This document shows positions 45,551-55,924 of a DNA stretch of 64,000 nucleotides, piece by piece (position 1 is the first letter of the stretch; each line of letters starts with the position of its first letter). Below the pieces are notes generated by a model. It was not told the origin of the DNA. It ran no database searches and saw only the letters and a list, made by a program, of their open reading frames with translations. Source of the DNA: SAR324 cluster bacterium. GTDB taxonomy: Bacteria; SAR324; NAC60-12. The DNA lies in assembly GCA_028281495.1 (NCBI GenBank), contig JANQJU010000023.1:124001-188000 (forward strand), read 5' to 3'. Position numbers and translations under genes: made by a program.

Positions 45551-48500
45551 TTAAAGCAAGTTTCGCAATTCTTGGCACACCTTTTCATAAGTACTTTCTA
45601 ATTGCTCGAGAAGGGTATCTAGACCAGAAAAATCGTGATTTTCTCCTTTGAGTTGAAGGGCTTTGCAAAGCTCAGCAAGTTCGCTTGCCCCGAAGGCTAA
45701 AGCGGAGCCTTTGAGAAAATGGGCACTATCTTCAAGCACGGTTGCATCCTGAGTATAAGCGGCGAGTTTAATCGCTTGAAGAGAGGAGGGTGCTTGCTCA
45801 AAAAACAACTCAACCAGTTCTTTCAACATATCAGGAGTCAATTGGGATAAAGCTTTTTTATTCAAAATTGGCTCTGTCTCAACCTCCGGTTTTGTCTCTG
45901 CGGTAGGTTTGAGAGGAAATCCCATGTCACCCCACTTAACAAGCATCGATTGAATGTCTTCTTTTACAATGGGTTTGCTCAAATAATCATTCATTCCTGC
46001 ATCCAGGCACTTTTCTCGGTCTCCTTGCATGGCATTAGCGGTCATGGCAATAATGATAGGACGTTGTGCTACAGGCCAATTTTTAACGATAGTTCGAGTT
46101 GTTTCGAGTCCATCCATCAAGGGCATATGCATATCCATGAAGATGATATCATATTGATTACGTTTGAGTGCTTCAAACACCTCCAATCCGTTACTCACCA
46201 CATCCACAAAATATCCGATCTCTTTAATCAAATTAACAGCAACGACTTGGTTGATGCGATTGTCTTCTGCAAGCAGAATCTTCAGATTATGCTTTGTTTT
46301 TTTCTGTGAAGGTGCTGTTTCGAAGAGTTCTTCGGCTTCATAGATTTCTCCGGTGATTCCACGAATCAGCATATCGAACAGTTGAGCGTGTTTAATAGGT
46401 CGAGATACGTGTGCATAAAAGATGTTTTGAAAATCTGCGGGACGGTCTCGATGAACCACAGATGACAATAAAAGCAGGGGCAAATCTTCTTTAGGATAGA
46501 GCTTTCGAATTTGACGTCCTAATTCTAAGCCGGACATTTCCGGCATGTCCATATCCATAATGGCAATATCAAACGCATTGTGGTGTTCCAACAATTCCAA
46601 GGCTTCATTGGGGGACGGGGTGACATGAGGAATCATCCCCCATTGTTCGCATTGAAGCTGCAAAATGCGAAGGTTGGTCTGGTTATCGTCCACAATCAAC
46701 ACGGTCTTGTCTGCCAATTCTTGAATATGGTCCTTGAGGTAACGCCGTGGGAGGGGTTTGGCTACTGGAAATCGTAAGATGAAGGAAACGGTCGTGCCAA
46801 CTCCTTCAGTACTTTCCACTCCGATTTGACCTCCCATCAAACCAATCAACTCACGGCAAATGGCCAATCCCAACCCACTACCTCCATATTTTCGAGTCGT
46901 GGAAGTGTCGACTTGCGAAAAAGCGTCAAAGATCCGCTCCAGCTTATCGGGGGGAATGCCGATACCACTGTCCCGAACGGAAAACGCTAATATTACGTCG
47001 CCATTCACTCGTCTTTGGTGCCTTACGGAAAGACAAACCTCACCATGTTCTGTAAACTTCACAGCATTGCTGGTGAGATTGGCTAAAATTTGCCGAAGGC
47101 GTGTAACGTCTCCTACAAGAAAAGGCGGAATTTGCAGATCAAAATCGGTCAGCAATTCCACCTGCTTTTCAGAGGCTTTGGAAGCAAAGAGTACGGCAAT
47201 GTCTTCCATTGCGACCTGCAACTCGAAAGGGAACTTTTCAAGCTCCAACTTGCCGGATTCAATTTTGGAGAAATCCAGAATATCGTTGATCACACTCAGC
47301 AAGTGATCTCCACTCACACGGATCACATCCACGAATTCTTTTTGCCGGGGTGAAAGTTTGGTGTTGAGGAGAAGGCTGGTCATCCCGATTACGCCATTCA
47401 TAGGCGTGCGAATCTCATGGCTCATCGTCGCCAGAAATTCCGATTTAGCTTGGGTGGCAGATTCAGCCGCATTTTTTGCTTTTAACAGTTCTTCTTCAGC
47501 GTGCCTCCGCTCGGTGAAGTCTCGGAATACAAGCACGACTCCTAGCATATTGCCTTCACGATCTTGGATGGGAGCACCGCTATCGTCTATCGGAATCTCT
47601 TGTCCATCTTTAGTAATCAGCACAGTGTGGTTCGCTAAACCAACAACAATACCTTCTTCGATCACTCGTTCCACCGGGCTTTTCACTACTTGACGCGTAT
47701 ACTCGTTGATAATGTGGAAAACACTGCGAATGTTGCGACCTTCCGCTTCGGCTTGAGACCACCCGGTCAGGGTCTCTGCCACAGGGTTCATAAAGATGAT
47801 GTTGGCATTTCCATCGGTGGTAATGATGCCATCACCGATGCTGGATAGGGTGACATACAACCATTCTCGTTGTTGTTCCACATTACGCTGAGCCGCGTAT
47901 TGTTCAGTGAGATCTTGTGCCACACAGACGATCCCCTGAACCCTTTGATCAGGGCTGAATAACAATGCTGAGGATAAAGAGATTGGGATAGGCGTTCCGT
48001 CCTTCTTTTGATAGCTGACCATGAGCCGACTCCCCACGTAACCTTGCCTCATAAAATCTTCCACATTGAAAACCTCCTGTTCTTCCAGACGAATGATTTT
48101 ATTAAAGGGAAGTCCCTTCAGTTCGTTTTCGGTGTACCCAAGTAGCTTCAGAGCAGAATTATTCACAAGAACGATGTGACTTTGAGAATCAAGGACGATC
48201 AACGCGTCGTTCATCGAGACTAGGATATTATGAAGGTATAAATTTGTTGAAGCAGCCTCTTCCTGAGCCACCATCAAACTACCCAGCATACGGTTGAAAG
48301 CTTGTGCCAATTGTCCCACTTCGTCTTTTGTCGCGGCTTCGACTTTCACGGAAAGGTCATTCTTTTCAGCAACAAGATGGACCGTTTTTGTGAGTCGTAA
48401 CAGCGGCTGCATCAATCGGTTGCCCAGGAGAAAGGCCAAGACACTGCCAAAAATAATGGCTAACAGTCCAAACAACAAACTGTCATTCCTCATCTGAATG

Positions 48501-49336
48501 AGGGGCATGAAAAACTCAGCTTTAGGGAGGGCGGCAATGGCGGTCCAACCGTATTCGGGAATACGCAAAGCGGATACAAAACTCGTCGTGCCAAGGAGTT
48601 GATATTCTCCAAATACGTTTTCTTGAATTCGCATTAACCCTAACAGTTCTCGGCTGGTTTCAGGGGCTTGATGGAGTTTAGAAAAGTTGTGATCCGTTTT
48701 TCTCGTGTGGACGATATGCCCATGTTCGTCGATTAAGACAAGAAACCCTGTTTCCCCAATAGGAATGGATTCGAGCCGGTTTACCAACTCGTTTAGAGAG
48801 ATGCCCCCTTCTAAGTAGCCCAGAGGTTCATCAAAATAGTTCAAGTTATGAATTCCCAGCCGCAACACGTCCTCTTCCAAATCTTCAGAATACTCAGGTT
48901 CGGAGTATAAAATGGTGTTGGTTTGTTCGACAGCGGCCAAATACAGTGCATCTTCGGAATAGTCTTTTGCTTCTTCTTGCTCCCGATTTCTCAGCAAACT
49001 CAATTCCACTTCTCCCTGAGGATTGACAAAATTGATGACAGGGAACTCTGCTTGGAAGTCGAGGAGGTAGGCTGTGAGGGCATCCACACTGTAGGATTTC
49101 AGGTAATTGCGAAAAACAGAGCCTCTGACTGCTTGGTGCAATACCGACTCTTTGTGTTGTAAATAGTGATAAGTGCTATCCGACAAAGCGAGAGAGATGG
49201 TTTGCAGTTGCTCCATTTGAGCCTTTTGCAATTGTTCTCCTAAACGAACATAAGTCACCCCTCCAACCATCGCGGTCACTATGAATGCGAGCAAAATTTG
49301 CAGTAAAATCAGTTTTGCGGTGAGTTTCTGAAACAT
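45551..49336 (-). CDS. Membrane hybrid histidine kinase (Cache-HAMP-PAS-PAS-HK-REC-REC-HPt)
   Basis: A 1261-residue BarA-type phosphorelay protein. An N-terminal helix and one near 290-312 enclose a periplasmic Cache-like sensor. Then follow HAMP (about 312-365), two PAS/PAC domains (about 370-620), a HisKA with FLATMSHEIRTPMNGVIG, an ATPase domain (NLTSNAVKF, GSGLGLA), receiver 1 (about 892-1010), receiver 2 (about 1033-1155, MDMHMPLMDG) and an HPt domain with the AHFLKGSALAFGA His. In receiver 1 the usual Lys near the active site is Arg (HVSRPIK). The next gene upstream encodes a PstS-like binding protein, which may present ligand to the sensor. Confidence 0.95.
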   Translation of the reverse strand: MFQKLTAKLILLQILLAFIVTAMVGGVTYVRLGEQLQKAQMEQLQTISLALSDSTYHYLQHKESVLHQAVRGSVFRNYLKSYSVDALTAYLLDFQAEFPVINFVNPQGEVELSLLRNREQEEAKDYSEDALYLAAVEQTNTILYSEPEYSEDLEEDVLRLGIHNLNYFDEPLGYLEGGISLNELVNRLESIPIGETGFLVLIDEHGHIVHTRKTDHNFSKLHQAPETSRELLGLMRIQENVFGEYQLLGTTSFVSALRIPEYGWTAIAALPKAEFFMPLIQMRNDSLLFGLLAIIFGSVLAFLLGNRLMQPLLRLTKTVHLVAEKNDLSVKVEAATKDEVGQLAQAFNRMLGSLMVAQEEAASTNLYLHNILVSMNDALIVLDSQSHIVLVNNSALKLLGYTENELKGLPFNKIIRLEEQEVFNVEDFMRQGYVGSRLMVSYQKKDGTPIPISLSSALLFSPDQRVQGIVCVAQDLTEQYAAQRNVEQQREWLYVTLSSIGDGIITTDGNANIIFMNPVAETLTGWSQAEAEGRNIRSVFHIINEYTRQVVKSPVERVIEEGIVVGLANHTVLITKDGQEIPIDDSGAPIQDREGNMLGVVLVFRDFTERRHAEEELLKAKNAAESATQAKSEFLATMSHEIRTPMNGVIGMTSLLLNTKLSPRQKEFVDVIRVSGDHLLSVINDILDFSKIESGKLELEKFPFELQVAMEDIAVLFASKASEKQVELLTDFDLQIPPFLVGDVTRLRQILANLTSNAVKFTEHGEVCLSVRHQRRVNGDVILAFSVRDSGIGIPPDKLERIFDAFSQVDTSTTRKYGGSGLGLAICRELIGLMGGQIGVESTEGVGTTVSFILRFPVAKPLPRRYLKDHIQELADKTVLIVDDNQTNLRILQLQCEQWGMIPHVTPSPNEALELLEHHNAFDIAIMDMDMPEMSGLELGRQIRKLYPKEDLPLLLLSSVVHRDRPADFQNIFYAHVSRPIKHAQLFDMLIRGITGEIYEAEELFETAPSQKKTKHNLKILLAEDNRINQVVAVNLIKEIGYFVDVVSNGLEVFEALKRNQYDIIFMDMHMPLMDGLETTRTIVKNWPVAQRPIIIAMTANAMQGDREKCLDAGMNDYLSKPIVKEDIQSMLVKWGDMGFPLKPTAETKPEVETEPILNKKALSQLTPDMLKELVELFFEQAPSSLQAIKLAAYTQDATVLEDSAHFLKGSALAFGASELAELCKALQLKGENHDFSGLDTLLEQLESTYEKVCQELRNLL

Positions 49337-49363
49337 AGTAACCGGAGCAAACGATATGCTACC

Positions 49364-50158
49364 TTAAGGTTGAGAAGATTGCGGAATGACACCAAATTCT
49401 TGCATCATGGAAGCCGCTTTTTGAGACATGACAAAGTCGATAAATTTTTGGGCAAATTTACTTAGAGTACGGTGTGATATTAAATACAAAGGGGTGGTAT
49501 AGGGGTAATTGGGGTCGGTCGGAACAAGTTGATCAATGGCTAGCACTTTCAACTCAGTATCTCGAATTTCTGAATAGGGTACGTATCCGATGGTATATTC
49601 ATGTTCACGCAGTGCACTTATGGTTTCAGGGACATTATAAAAGGCTTTTTTAGGTTGGATATCAGCGAATCCAGGAATCAGCTTTTCAAAAACTTTGCGA
49701 GAGGCACTTCCATTTTGTCGTTCGACGATATAAATTTTTTGTTTCCTGCCCCCGACATCCTGCCAATTGGTGTATCTTCTGGAAAACACTGCCATGAACT
49801 GCGTTTGGCTTAATCCGGTTACTTGAGAAACAGATGGATGGGCTACAACCGCAACGGGAGAACGTGCAAATAAATACTCGGTCAGCCCTTCCATTTCTTT
49901 CGATTTGAGAGGACGTGCGGTGCGCGCCAAATCCGCTTTCTGGGTCTTCAGCATTTTAATGCCACCACTCGAACCAACACTATCCGGCACAATCACTTGG
50001 GATCCTGGGTTTTGCTGTTCAAAGGCTTGTCCCAAAATTCTCAATAGAACTTGGCTCGAACCCGTTCCGGCAACAACGAGTCTTTCCTGGGCAAAGCTGC
50101 TTCCTGGAATGATGCCCAACCAAGTGATTAATACAAAAACAATCCAATACGGCTTCAT
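49364..50158 (-). CDS. PstS-like periplasmic binding protein
   Basis: A signal peptide (1-23) precedes a two-lobed substrate-binding fold like phosphate-binding proteins (VVAGTGSSQVLLRILGQAFE, DSVGSSGGIKMLK, and YTIGYVPYSEI). The oxyanion-contact Ser/Gly residues are in place. The gene ends 27 bp before the hybrid kinase start, on the same strand, with no ABC transporter genes nearby. This suggests a sensor accessory role rather than transport. AAGGAGAAA precedes the ATG. Confidence 0.85.
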   Translation of the reverse strand: MKPYWIVFVLITWLGIIPGSSFAQERLVVAGTGSSQVLLRILGQAFEQQNPGSQVIVPDSVGSSGGIKMLKTQKADLARTARPLKSKEMEGLTEYLFARSPVAVVAHPSVSQVTGLSQTQFMAVFSRRYTNWQDVGGRKQKIYIVERQNGSASRKVFEKLIPGFADIQPKKAFYNVPETISALREHEYTIGYVPYSEIRDTELKVLAIDQLVPTDPNYPYTTPLYLISHRTLSKFAQKFIDFVMSQKAASMMQEFGVIPQSSQP

Positions 50159-50411
50159 TTGTTTCTCCTTGATTGATTTAGAGCTGATTCCAAGGTCTGT
50201 GCTAACCGTGACCTATATTTTAAAGGAAATCGGAGAGGCTAGAATGCCCCCTAAAATTCTGGGATTTTTTAAAAAATAAGATTGATAGGAGGGAACTCAA
50301 ACCGAGCTTGTTGACTAGTGGTTTCTAACAAAAAGATGGATTTGTTTCAATGAAAGGTTAGGACTGATCCAATCGCCTTGAAGCAGGCAGAGTGGGTCAC
50401 AATCATCCCCG

Positions 50412-52625
50412 TTATCGAGATACGAGGTAGTTGCCTAGAACGCGCATCCGCTTTTCAAATGTTTCCAGAAGTTTCCAGCGGACGATGGGAATATCTAACA
50501 AGACGTTTCCGGGAATATGATAGACTTCACTGTCGGTCACGGCTCTTACTTTAAACACGGTATGAGTATTGAATAGAACTCCCTCTTCTCCGAAGAATTG
50601 ATTCATCGTTAGAATCTCGAAAATATCATCGTTGATATAGATTTCTAGTTTACCGCTACAAACCAGATAAATTTCAGTGAGTTGATCAATGGGAAGATTT
50701 TCGCCGCTTTTATAAGAAATGCAACGCATGACCTGAGCCAATTTGTTTTGCACAGTATAAGGAATAGCTTCCCCAAAAAGCCAGGTGCGGGAAAGGAATT
50801 CGCGACTATGGCGAAGCATCTCAATTTCCTTATAGAGACCATTCCGCTTCACAAATTCTAAGTAAAGATTACATGGCAAGCGCAAGGCTTTTACAAAACT
50901 TGCGGCCCGGTACGTTTCCGTCAAGGGAATTCCGATCAGGCCAGAAATTTCTCCGACTAATGAACCAGCTGACAAAATGCTACGAACTTTTGATTCTGAT
51001 TGAATCAATTCCACATTGCCGGTGAGAATGAGGAAAATGTCCTGATTCACAGCTCCCTTCTTCAACAGAATCGAACCAGCATTGAAGGAGATCAAATGAT
51101 TATTGAGTAAGATACGAATTTGATGCCGTGGAGCTGTAGGGAAGTAAGAATGCAGATAATTGAACGCATACTGCATTGCATAATCTTGATTGGCTGAAAT
51201 CAACACATCCACCATGCCAAAAGGCGCATCTGAACCGATTTCTTTTTGTTGATCGGTGAGTTCTAAGGAGGTGTGCGAAAGAATGATCTTTTGAGATTTG
51301 TCTTCTCGAAAGTCTTCAGCCATACCGTGAATCAAACCACCCCCGATATCAATTTTCTTCAAATCGACGGTGCTGAGGTATTGGTCTCTGACTTGATTAT
51401 AAAATTCTTGGGAAATACCAGCCTCCTCTTCTTCCGCTGTGATCATATTTTTCAAAACATCCAGTGACACGATATCTGCAAAGTGAGCATACGAACGATA
51501 GCCATTTTCCCAAAGCGTGCGGAACATAAAGATGCTGGTTTCTACGGGATGAGGAGAAAAAATAGGACGGACTTCCAGCCCATTGATGTCATTCCACTTA
51601 TCAAAATCCAGATCATGAACATCAAAATATTCATCAAAACGACGTTCTTCGATGGAAACCAAGGCCGCTAGTTTTTTGGCAACCGACCGACGTACCAATG
51701 GAGTGGCATAGTATTTAATACGATGATCGGCCCGCATCAGAGTGGGCAACCCAGCAAAATGGTCATCATGTGCATGGGTATGGAAAATACCCTCGATTTC
51801 ATTCACGCTGATGCCTAAGGCCATGAGGCTGTGCAAAATGTTAGGCCCCGCATCAATCAAATAAATCTTACCTTGGAACATCAAGATACTAGCCATGCAG
51901 GGGCGGTTGATGTCCCAGCCATCTCCCTCACCGGAATGAATCACGGCAAAGTATTCGCGCTTGATCTCGTGATAACTCAACTGATAGGGAACGCCATAGA
52001 CTTCGTTCGATGTCAGGTTCATATCCACAGTCACGGTGGTGTCTTCATAACGGAATTCATACACATTGACGTGTAATTTTCGAATGAACACACCCCCTCG
52101 AATTTCGATAGGGTCATGATTCACCACACAGGTTTCGAGGAGTTCATCCGTTTGCCAAATCTTACCAAATGCAAACTTGAGCTTCATGCGCATCATGATG
52201 CGCGCCATCTCCTTAGAAATGCCCGCACTTTGAATTTCTTCTTCCGAAATCAAACCATAGTTGCCTCGGTAGATGTACTGCATCTGTGCTCTGACTTGGT
52301 CTTCAGCACCAATCAGTAGAGGTTTGATTCCTGTATTATTTGGGTGATTGGGGAGGATCATCCCTTGGCGATACAGCATTTGGAGAACAGGAAATTCCGG
52401 GAGATTGGAGAACATGCCGTTTTGTACCAACACATCTGAAAGCAGGATCGCATTGGGACCACTTTCATAGTTCACCCCATCTTTTTCTTTAGTAAGAATG
52501 AGGCCACGTTTCATTAGGTGCTTCACACTGTCGGCAGGGCAACCACAGAGTATGTAAAGCCCCGCATCGGGAATTGCGACCCAATAGACACCATTGGCTA
52601 TCTGCACTTTTTCTAGTTTGGTCAT
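50412..52625 (-). CDS. Metallo-beta-lactamase-fold protein with two cyclic-nucleotide-binding domains
   Basis: The middle of this 737-residue soluble protein is a metallo-beta-lactamase fold with the metal motif HTHAHDDHFAG and further His/Asp residues (SPHPVET, ILSHTS). Two cyclic-nucleotide-binding domains follow (about 515-615 and 630-735), each with LxxGxxVxE-like turns: LILTGNVELIQSE with GSLVGEISGL, and CSGKLEIYINDD with NQFFGEEGVL. The first ~190 residues have no family I recognise. A cyclic nucleotide from a class III cyclase could regulate its hydrolase. It precedes the RsbW-like kinase gene on the same strand. Confidence 0.85.
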   Translation of the reverse strand: MTKLEKVQIANGVYWVAIPDAGLYILCGCPADSVKHLMKRGLILTKEKDGVNYESGPNAILLSDVLVQNGMFSNLPEFPVLQMLYRQGMILPNHPNNTGIKPLLIGAEDQVRAQMQYIYRGNYGLISEEEIQSAGISKEMARIMMRMKLKFAFGKIWQTDELLETCVVNHDPIEIRGGVFIRKLHVNVYEFRYEDTTVTVDMNLTSNEVYGVPYQLSYHEIKREYFAVIHSGEGDGWDINRPCMASILMFQGKIYLIDAGPNILHSLMALGISVNEIEGIFHTHAHDDHFAGLPTLMRADHRIKYYATPLVRRSVAKKLAALVSIEERRFDEYFDVHDLDFDKWNDINGLEVRPIFSPHPVETSIFMFRTLWENGYRSYAHFADIVSLDVLKNMITAEEEEAGISQEFYNQVRDQYLSTVDLKKIDIGGGLIHGMAEDFREDKSQKIILSHTSLELTDQQKEIGSDAPFGMVDVLISANQDYAMQYAFNYLHSYFPTAPRHQIRILLNNHLISFNAGSILLKKGAVNQDIFLILTGNVELIQSESKVRSILSAGSLVGEISGLIGIPLTETYRAASFVKALRLPCNLYLEFVKRNGLYKEIEMLRHSREFLSRTWLFGEAIPYTVQNKLAQVMRCISYKSGENLPIDQLTEIYLVCSGKLEIYINDDIFEILTMNQFFGEEGVLFNTHTVFKVRAVTDSEVYHIPGNVLLDIPIVRWKLLETFEKRMRVLGNYLVSR

Positions 52626-52755
52626 GAGAGCAACTCCCCAAGTAAAGTTTCATCCAAGGCTTTCCTTCAACTCGCTTTCCGGAAGTAAGGAGTTTAGGAA
52701 AACGTGGCAAAGATTCAGTAATTAACAAATTGTAAACAGTTTTTTAAAGGATTTT

Positions 52756-53691
52756 TCATAAAACATCGGTCTCTGTTTCCTGGGCTGCCAAAGGCGGAGT
52801 CAGATCCGTTTTAAGCAAGGTGACCTGGTTTCCTTTTTCATTGTAGCGAACTTCATCAAACGCCAGCTTTGCCATAAGCACACCGCGTCCATGCTCGAGG
52901 AATAGGTTGTCTTGTGAAAATTGTTCCGGCAGCTTGCGCCAATTGAAACCAGACCCTTCATCTGTGATCGTAAAGCTGGCTTGACGAGAAGTATACTCCA
53001 TACGCACGTGGATCGTACGATCCTGATATTGTGGATCCTGCAAACGCTCTTGCAGGAATTGAGAATAGCGCTGTTCGGCTTGAGCCTGTTCTTTCTCTTC
53101 GCTCGTGATTTCTAAGTTCCCATGTTCCAAAGCATTGACCAAAATTTCATATAGTCCCAATTCTAAGGAATTGAGTTCTTCCATTTGGGAAACATTTTGG
53201 AGGTTTTGCAGCAACACATGCACTGCGCCTGGAATGAGTGTGAGATCGTTGTTCAAGCGAATTTCATATTCAATACGCTCAATGAACTTATGATGGATGA
53301 TCCGAGATTTTTTTTCTTCAATCAAATTGATGAATGGCAGGATGATTTGTCGGATCACATAGAGGTTTGTGGGTTTTCGGAAAAAATTATTCGCTCCAGC
53401 ATGCAGGGCATCTAAGATAATTTGTTCGTCCCCATGACCACTCATCACGATCACTGGCAGGTCGGGATGGTTTTGTCGGACCTCCTTCAAAAATTCAATC
53501 CCTCCCATCACCGGCATTTTTACATCGGTAATAATGATATCAATTTTTTGCTGCTCTAAAATTTCCAAAGCTTCCCTACCTTCTTTAGCAGACACAGTAT
53601 CCACTCCATGTTTTTGTAAAACACGGCTGAGGGCTTCACAGACAAAAGCTTCATCATCCACAATTAAAGCATTTACAGTTGGCATGCTCAT
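52756..53691 (-). CDS. Response regulator with RsbW-type serine-kinase ATPase domain
   Basis: A receiver domain (about 1-125, IITDVKMPVMGG, phospho-Asp intact) is joined to a HATPase_c_2 domain of the RsbW/SpoIIAB anti-sigma kinase class (LGLYEILVNALEHGNLEI, then FTITDEGSGFNW and GRGVLMAKLAFDEV). These kinases phosphorylate STAS proteins. Its ATG overlaps the stop of the phosphatase gene as ATGA, so the two are co-translated. With the phosphatase it should set the phosphorylation state of a STAS partner. Confidence 0.93.
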   Translation of the reverse strand: MSMPTVNALIVDDEAFVCEALSRVLQKHGVDTVSAKEGREALEILEQQKIDIIITDVKMPVMGGIEFLKEVRQNHPDLPVIVMSGHGDEQIILDALHAGANNFFRKPTNLYVIRQIILPFINLIEEKKSRIIHHKFIERIEYEIRLNNDLTLIPGAVHVLLQNLQNVSQMEELNSLELGLYEILVNALEHGNLEITSEEKEQAQAEQRYSQFLQERLQDPQYQDRTIHVRMEYTSRQASFTITDEGSGFNWRKLPEQFSQDNLFLEHGRGVLMAKLAFDEVRYNEKGNQVTLLKTDLTPPLAAQETETDVL

Positions 53692-55280
53692 TCCTTCCCC
53701 AAAAATTGGGCTGCAAAGATAGTGATGTCATCCCCTTGGACATTTCCTTGTCCAAAGCCTTTAAGGTGTTCCAAAAGCCGCTCCCATAATTGGGCGAAAG
53801 GTAAGTGTCGATGTTTGCATAAAAAATCATGGAAACGTTCTTCTCCGAAGGTATTTTCATGCGGGTCTAGCCACTCAACAATGCCATCGGTATACAAAAA
53901 AATACGGTCTCCAGGAACTAACCTGTATACTTGCTCTCGATATTGTACCAGTTCCGATCCATAAATTCCTAAGGCCAGCCCACTGGGCTCGATGTTGTAG
54001 GGTGGTTCTTCATTGTTAGGAATCACAAACATCATAGGATGACCAGCATGGCAAACTGACAAATAACCATTGGGAGCGATGCGTACATAGATGGCCGTCA
54101 TGTATTTATCGGGCGGTAAACATGGGGCGAGTTGTTGGTTCAGGCGGCGAATCACTTCGTCCGTGGGTAGATTGGGTGGAAGCGTTGCTAGCCCCATACG
54201 AACCATCATGGTAATAAATGCTGCCGGAATGCCATGCCCCGTCGCATCGCCCAAGAACATATTCAGATCTCCCTCGCGGGTTGCTGATACATCGTAGATA
54301 TCTCCCGATACCTCTCCATGCGGCAGATATAACATAGACGTTGCTAAAAACGGCATCTCTTGTAAATCATGCAAAATCGCTTGTTGCATCTCCTTCGCCA
54401 TTCGCAGGTCAGATTGCATCCATTGATTCTGCAAGCGCAGCATGCTTTGTGTTTTTAAAATAGCACGATGCTGTCGATTGGAAGTTAAAGTGAGGTGAAT
54501 GTTTCGAATATAAAGGGGTAGCAGGTCGATCCAATCATCCAGGGGACCTGTATGCAAGATTTCCATCAATAACTTTCCATCCTTGATATATTTTGGATTC
54601 AATTGCCGAAAAATCATGGAACTGGATGCTTGAAACACCTCTTGGATTGTCGAACATTTTTCTTCAGAAAGGTCTCTATCCACCTTTCCAAGAGGGATCA
54701 CTCGGTCGTTAAAAAGTTCCCAAAATTGGACCTGGATTCCTAGTGTTTCTTGGAGGTGTTCTTCTGCTAAACGGAGGATGGAGGAGTCAGGATGATCGTG
54801 CTGAATGTCATCAATGAATTGGACGAGTTTTCCGTAATTCTCATTTTGTCGGATTTGTTTTTGCAACAATTGATGCACCGTATCTTTTTGGGACTGCACT
54901 TCTCGGATATATCGCTGCGAAGTTAGTACTGCATGCACCCTGGATTTGAGAACGATTTCGCTGATAGGCTTGTTGATAAAATCCGAAGCACCCTCTTCGA
55001 AACATTTCGCGAGTAAGCGTTCATCAATTTCACCTGTAATCATGATCACAGGGAGGTTTTGATAGCGCTCTTCGGATTTGAGTTGACGGAGCAAGGTGAG
55101 ACCATCCCAGCCGGGCATGTGCAGATCCATGAGGAGCAAGTCGAATTCTTCCACAGCCAGACGCTGAAATAAAAATTCTGGTTTGGTAATGAAACCTGCA
55201 TGATACCCAAACCCCGCAAGGAGCACTTTTAAGTGCTGCACGATTTGCGGTTCATCATCTAAAATGAGTATCGATGCCAT
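53688..55280 (-). CDS. Response regulator with RsbU/SpoIIE-type PP2C phosphatase
   Basis: A receiver (about 1-125, LLLMDLHMPGWDG) leads into a ~180-residue linker with a possible GAF-like sensor. A PP2C-type Ser/Thr phosphatase domain (about 300-525) has DATGHGIPAAFIT, HAGHPMMFV, DGIVEW and DDITIFAA metal-binding motifs. This domain dephosphorylates anti-anti-sigma factors in partner switching. It is the first gene of the RsbU-RsbW pair. Confidence 0.94.
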   Translation of the reverse strand: MASILILDDEPQIVQHLKVLLAGFGYHAGFITKPEFLFQRLAVEEFDLLLMDLHMPGWDGLTLLRQLKSEERYQNLPVIMITGEIDERLLAKCFEEGASDFINKPISEIVLKSRVHAVLTSQRYIREVQSQKDTVHQLLQKQIRQNENYGKLVQFIDDIQHDHPDSSILRLAEEHLQETLGIQVQFWELFNDRVIPLGKVDRDLSEEKCSTIQEVFQASSSMIFRQLNPKYIKDGKLLMEILHTGPLDDWIDLLPLYIRNIHLTLTSNRQHRAILKTQSMLRLQNQWMQSDLRMAKEMQQAILHDLQEMPFLATSMLYLPHGEVSGDIYDVSATREGDLNMFLGDATGHGIPAAFITMMVRMGLATLPPNLPTDEVIRRLNQQLAPCLPPDKYMTAIYVRIAPNGYLSVCHAGHPMMFVIPNNEEPPYNIEPSGLALGIYGSELVQYREQVYRLVPGDRIFLYTDGIVEWLDPHENTFGEERFHDFLCKHRHLPFAQLWERLLEHLKGFGQGNVQGDDITIFAAQFLGKE

Positions 55281-55518
55281 GTCTTGCTTCTCCAGTCTCT
55301 CAATTCAACCTATATTCCTTTTATTTGTTCTATCAATATGAAGACAGGGCTTGCAATACATTAGGCAGAGATACGGGTCGGCTTGAAGGTAATAACGGAT
55401 AGGCAAATTCGATTGCAATATGATATGCTTTTGCCTAAGTTCTTGAATATCCTATCGTTTACATTGAAGTCCTACCAAAACCAACAACTTCCAATTCCTT
55501 CCTGTAAAGGCAACTCTC

Positions 55519-55908
55519 ATGGAAAAAGACATGGAAGAATTTCTAGAGATGATTCGGAAAGCGCGGGAAGAGTTTGACAAAAATTCAGATTTCCAAGCAG
55601 AGGAATGGGAGTGGGTCCACGAACTGGACAATGAGGGGTTTTTTATCTTTTGTTACCTTGTGGAAGATTTCAATCAGGACATTTTGACCCGAGAGAATTT
55701 TGAGGAAACCGTCTACACGTTGGTGATGCTGCGTCATAAATTGTTACCAATGGAAACGCAACACAGAATGGGCATCCCAATCCGTTGGCAGCTTCAATTG
55801 CTATTCAATCTATACGAAAAGCTTAAACACGAAGAAATGTCCTGGGAAGCCTGCCAAAACTTCTTAGATGCCCAAATCAAAACCTTGCCAAGCCTCCAAG
55901 GCAATTGA
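55519..55908 (+). CDS. Hypothetical acidic helical protein
   Basis: A 129-residue, strongly acidic protein, all predicted helical, without membrane segment or motif I recognise (characteristic run EEWEWVHELDNEGFFIFCY). AAAGG precedes the ATG. It follows a 238-bp AT-rich gap that should hold its promoter, and it is convergent with dus. The frame and codon pattern look genuine, but function cannot be suggested. Confidence 0.72.
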   Translation: MEKDMEEFLEMIRKAREEFDKNSDFQAEEWEWVHELDNEGFFIFCYLVEDFNQDILTRENFEETVYTLVMLRHKLLPMETQHRMGIPIRWQLQLLFNLYEKLKHEEMSWEACQNFLDAQIKTLPSLQGN

Positions 55909-55924
55909 ATAAAAAGCAAACACA

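Noticed and set aside
55281..55518. Widely spaced TTAGGCA/TGCCTAA repeat as an operator
   Set aside because: The 7-bp arms are far apart in AT-rich DNA and could easily arise by chance.
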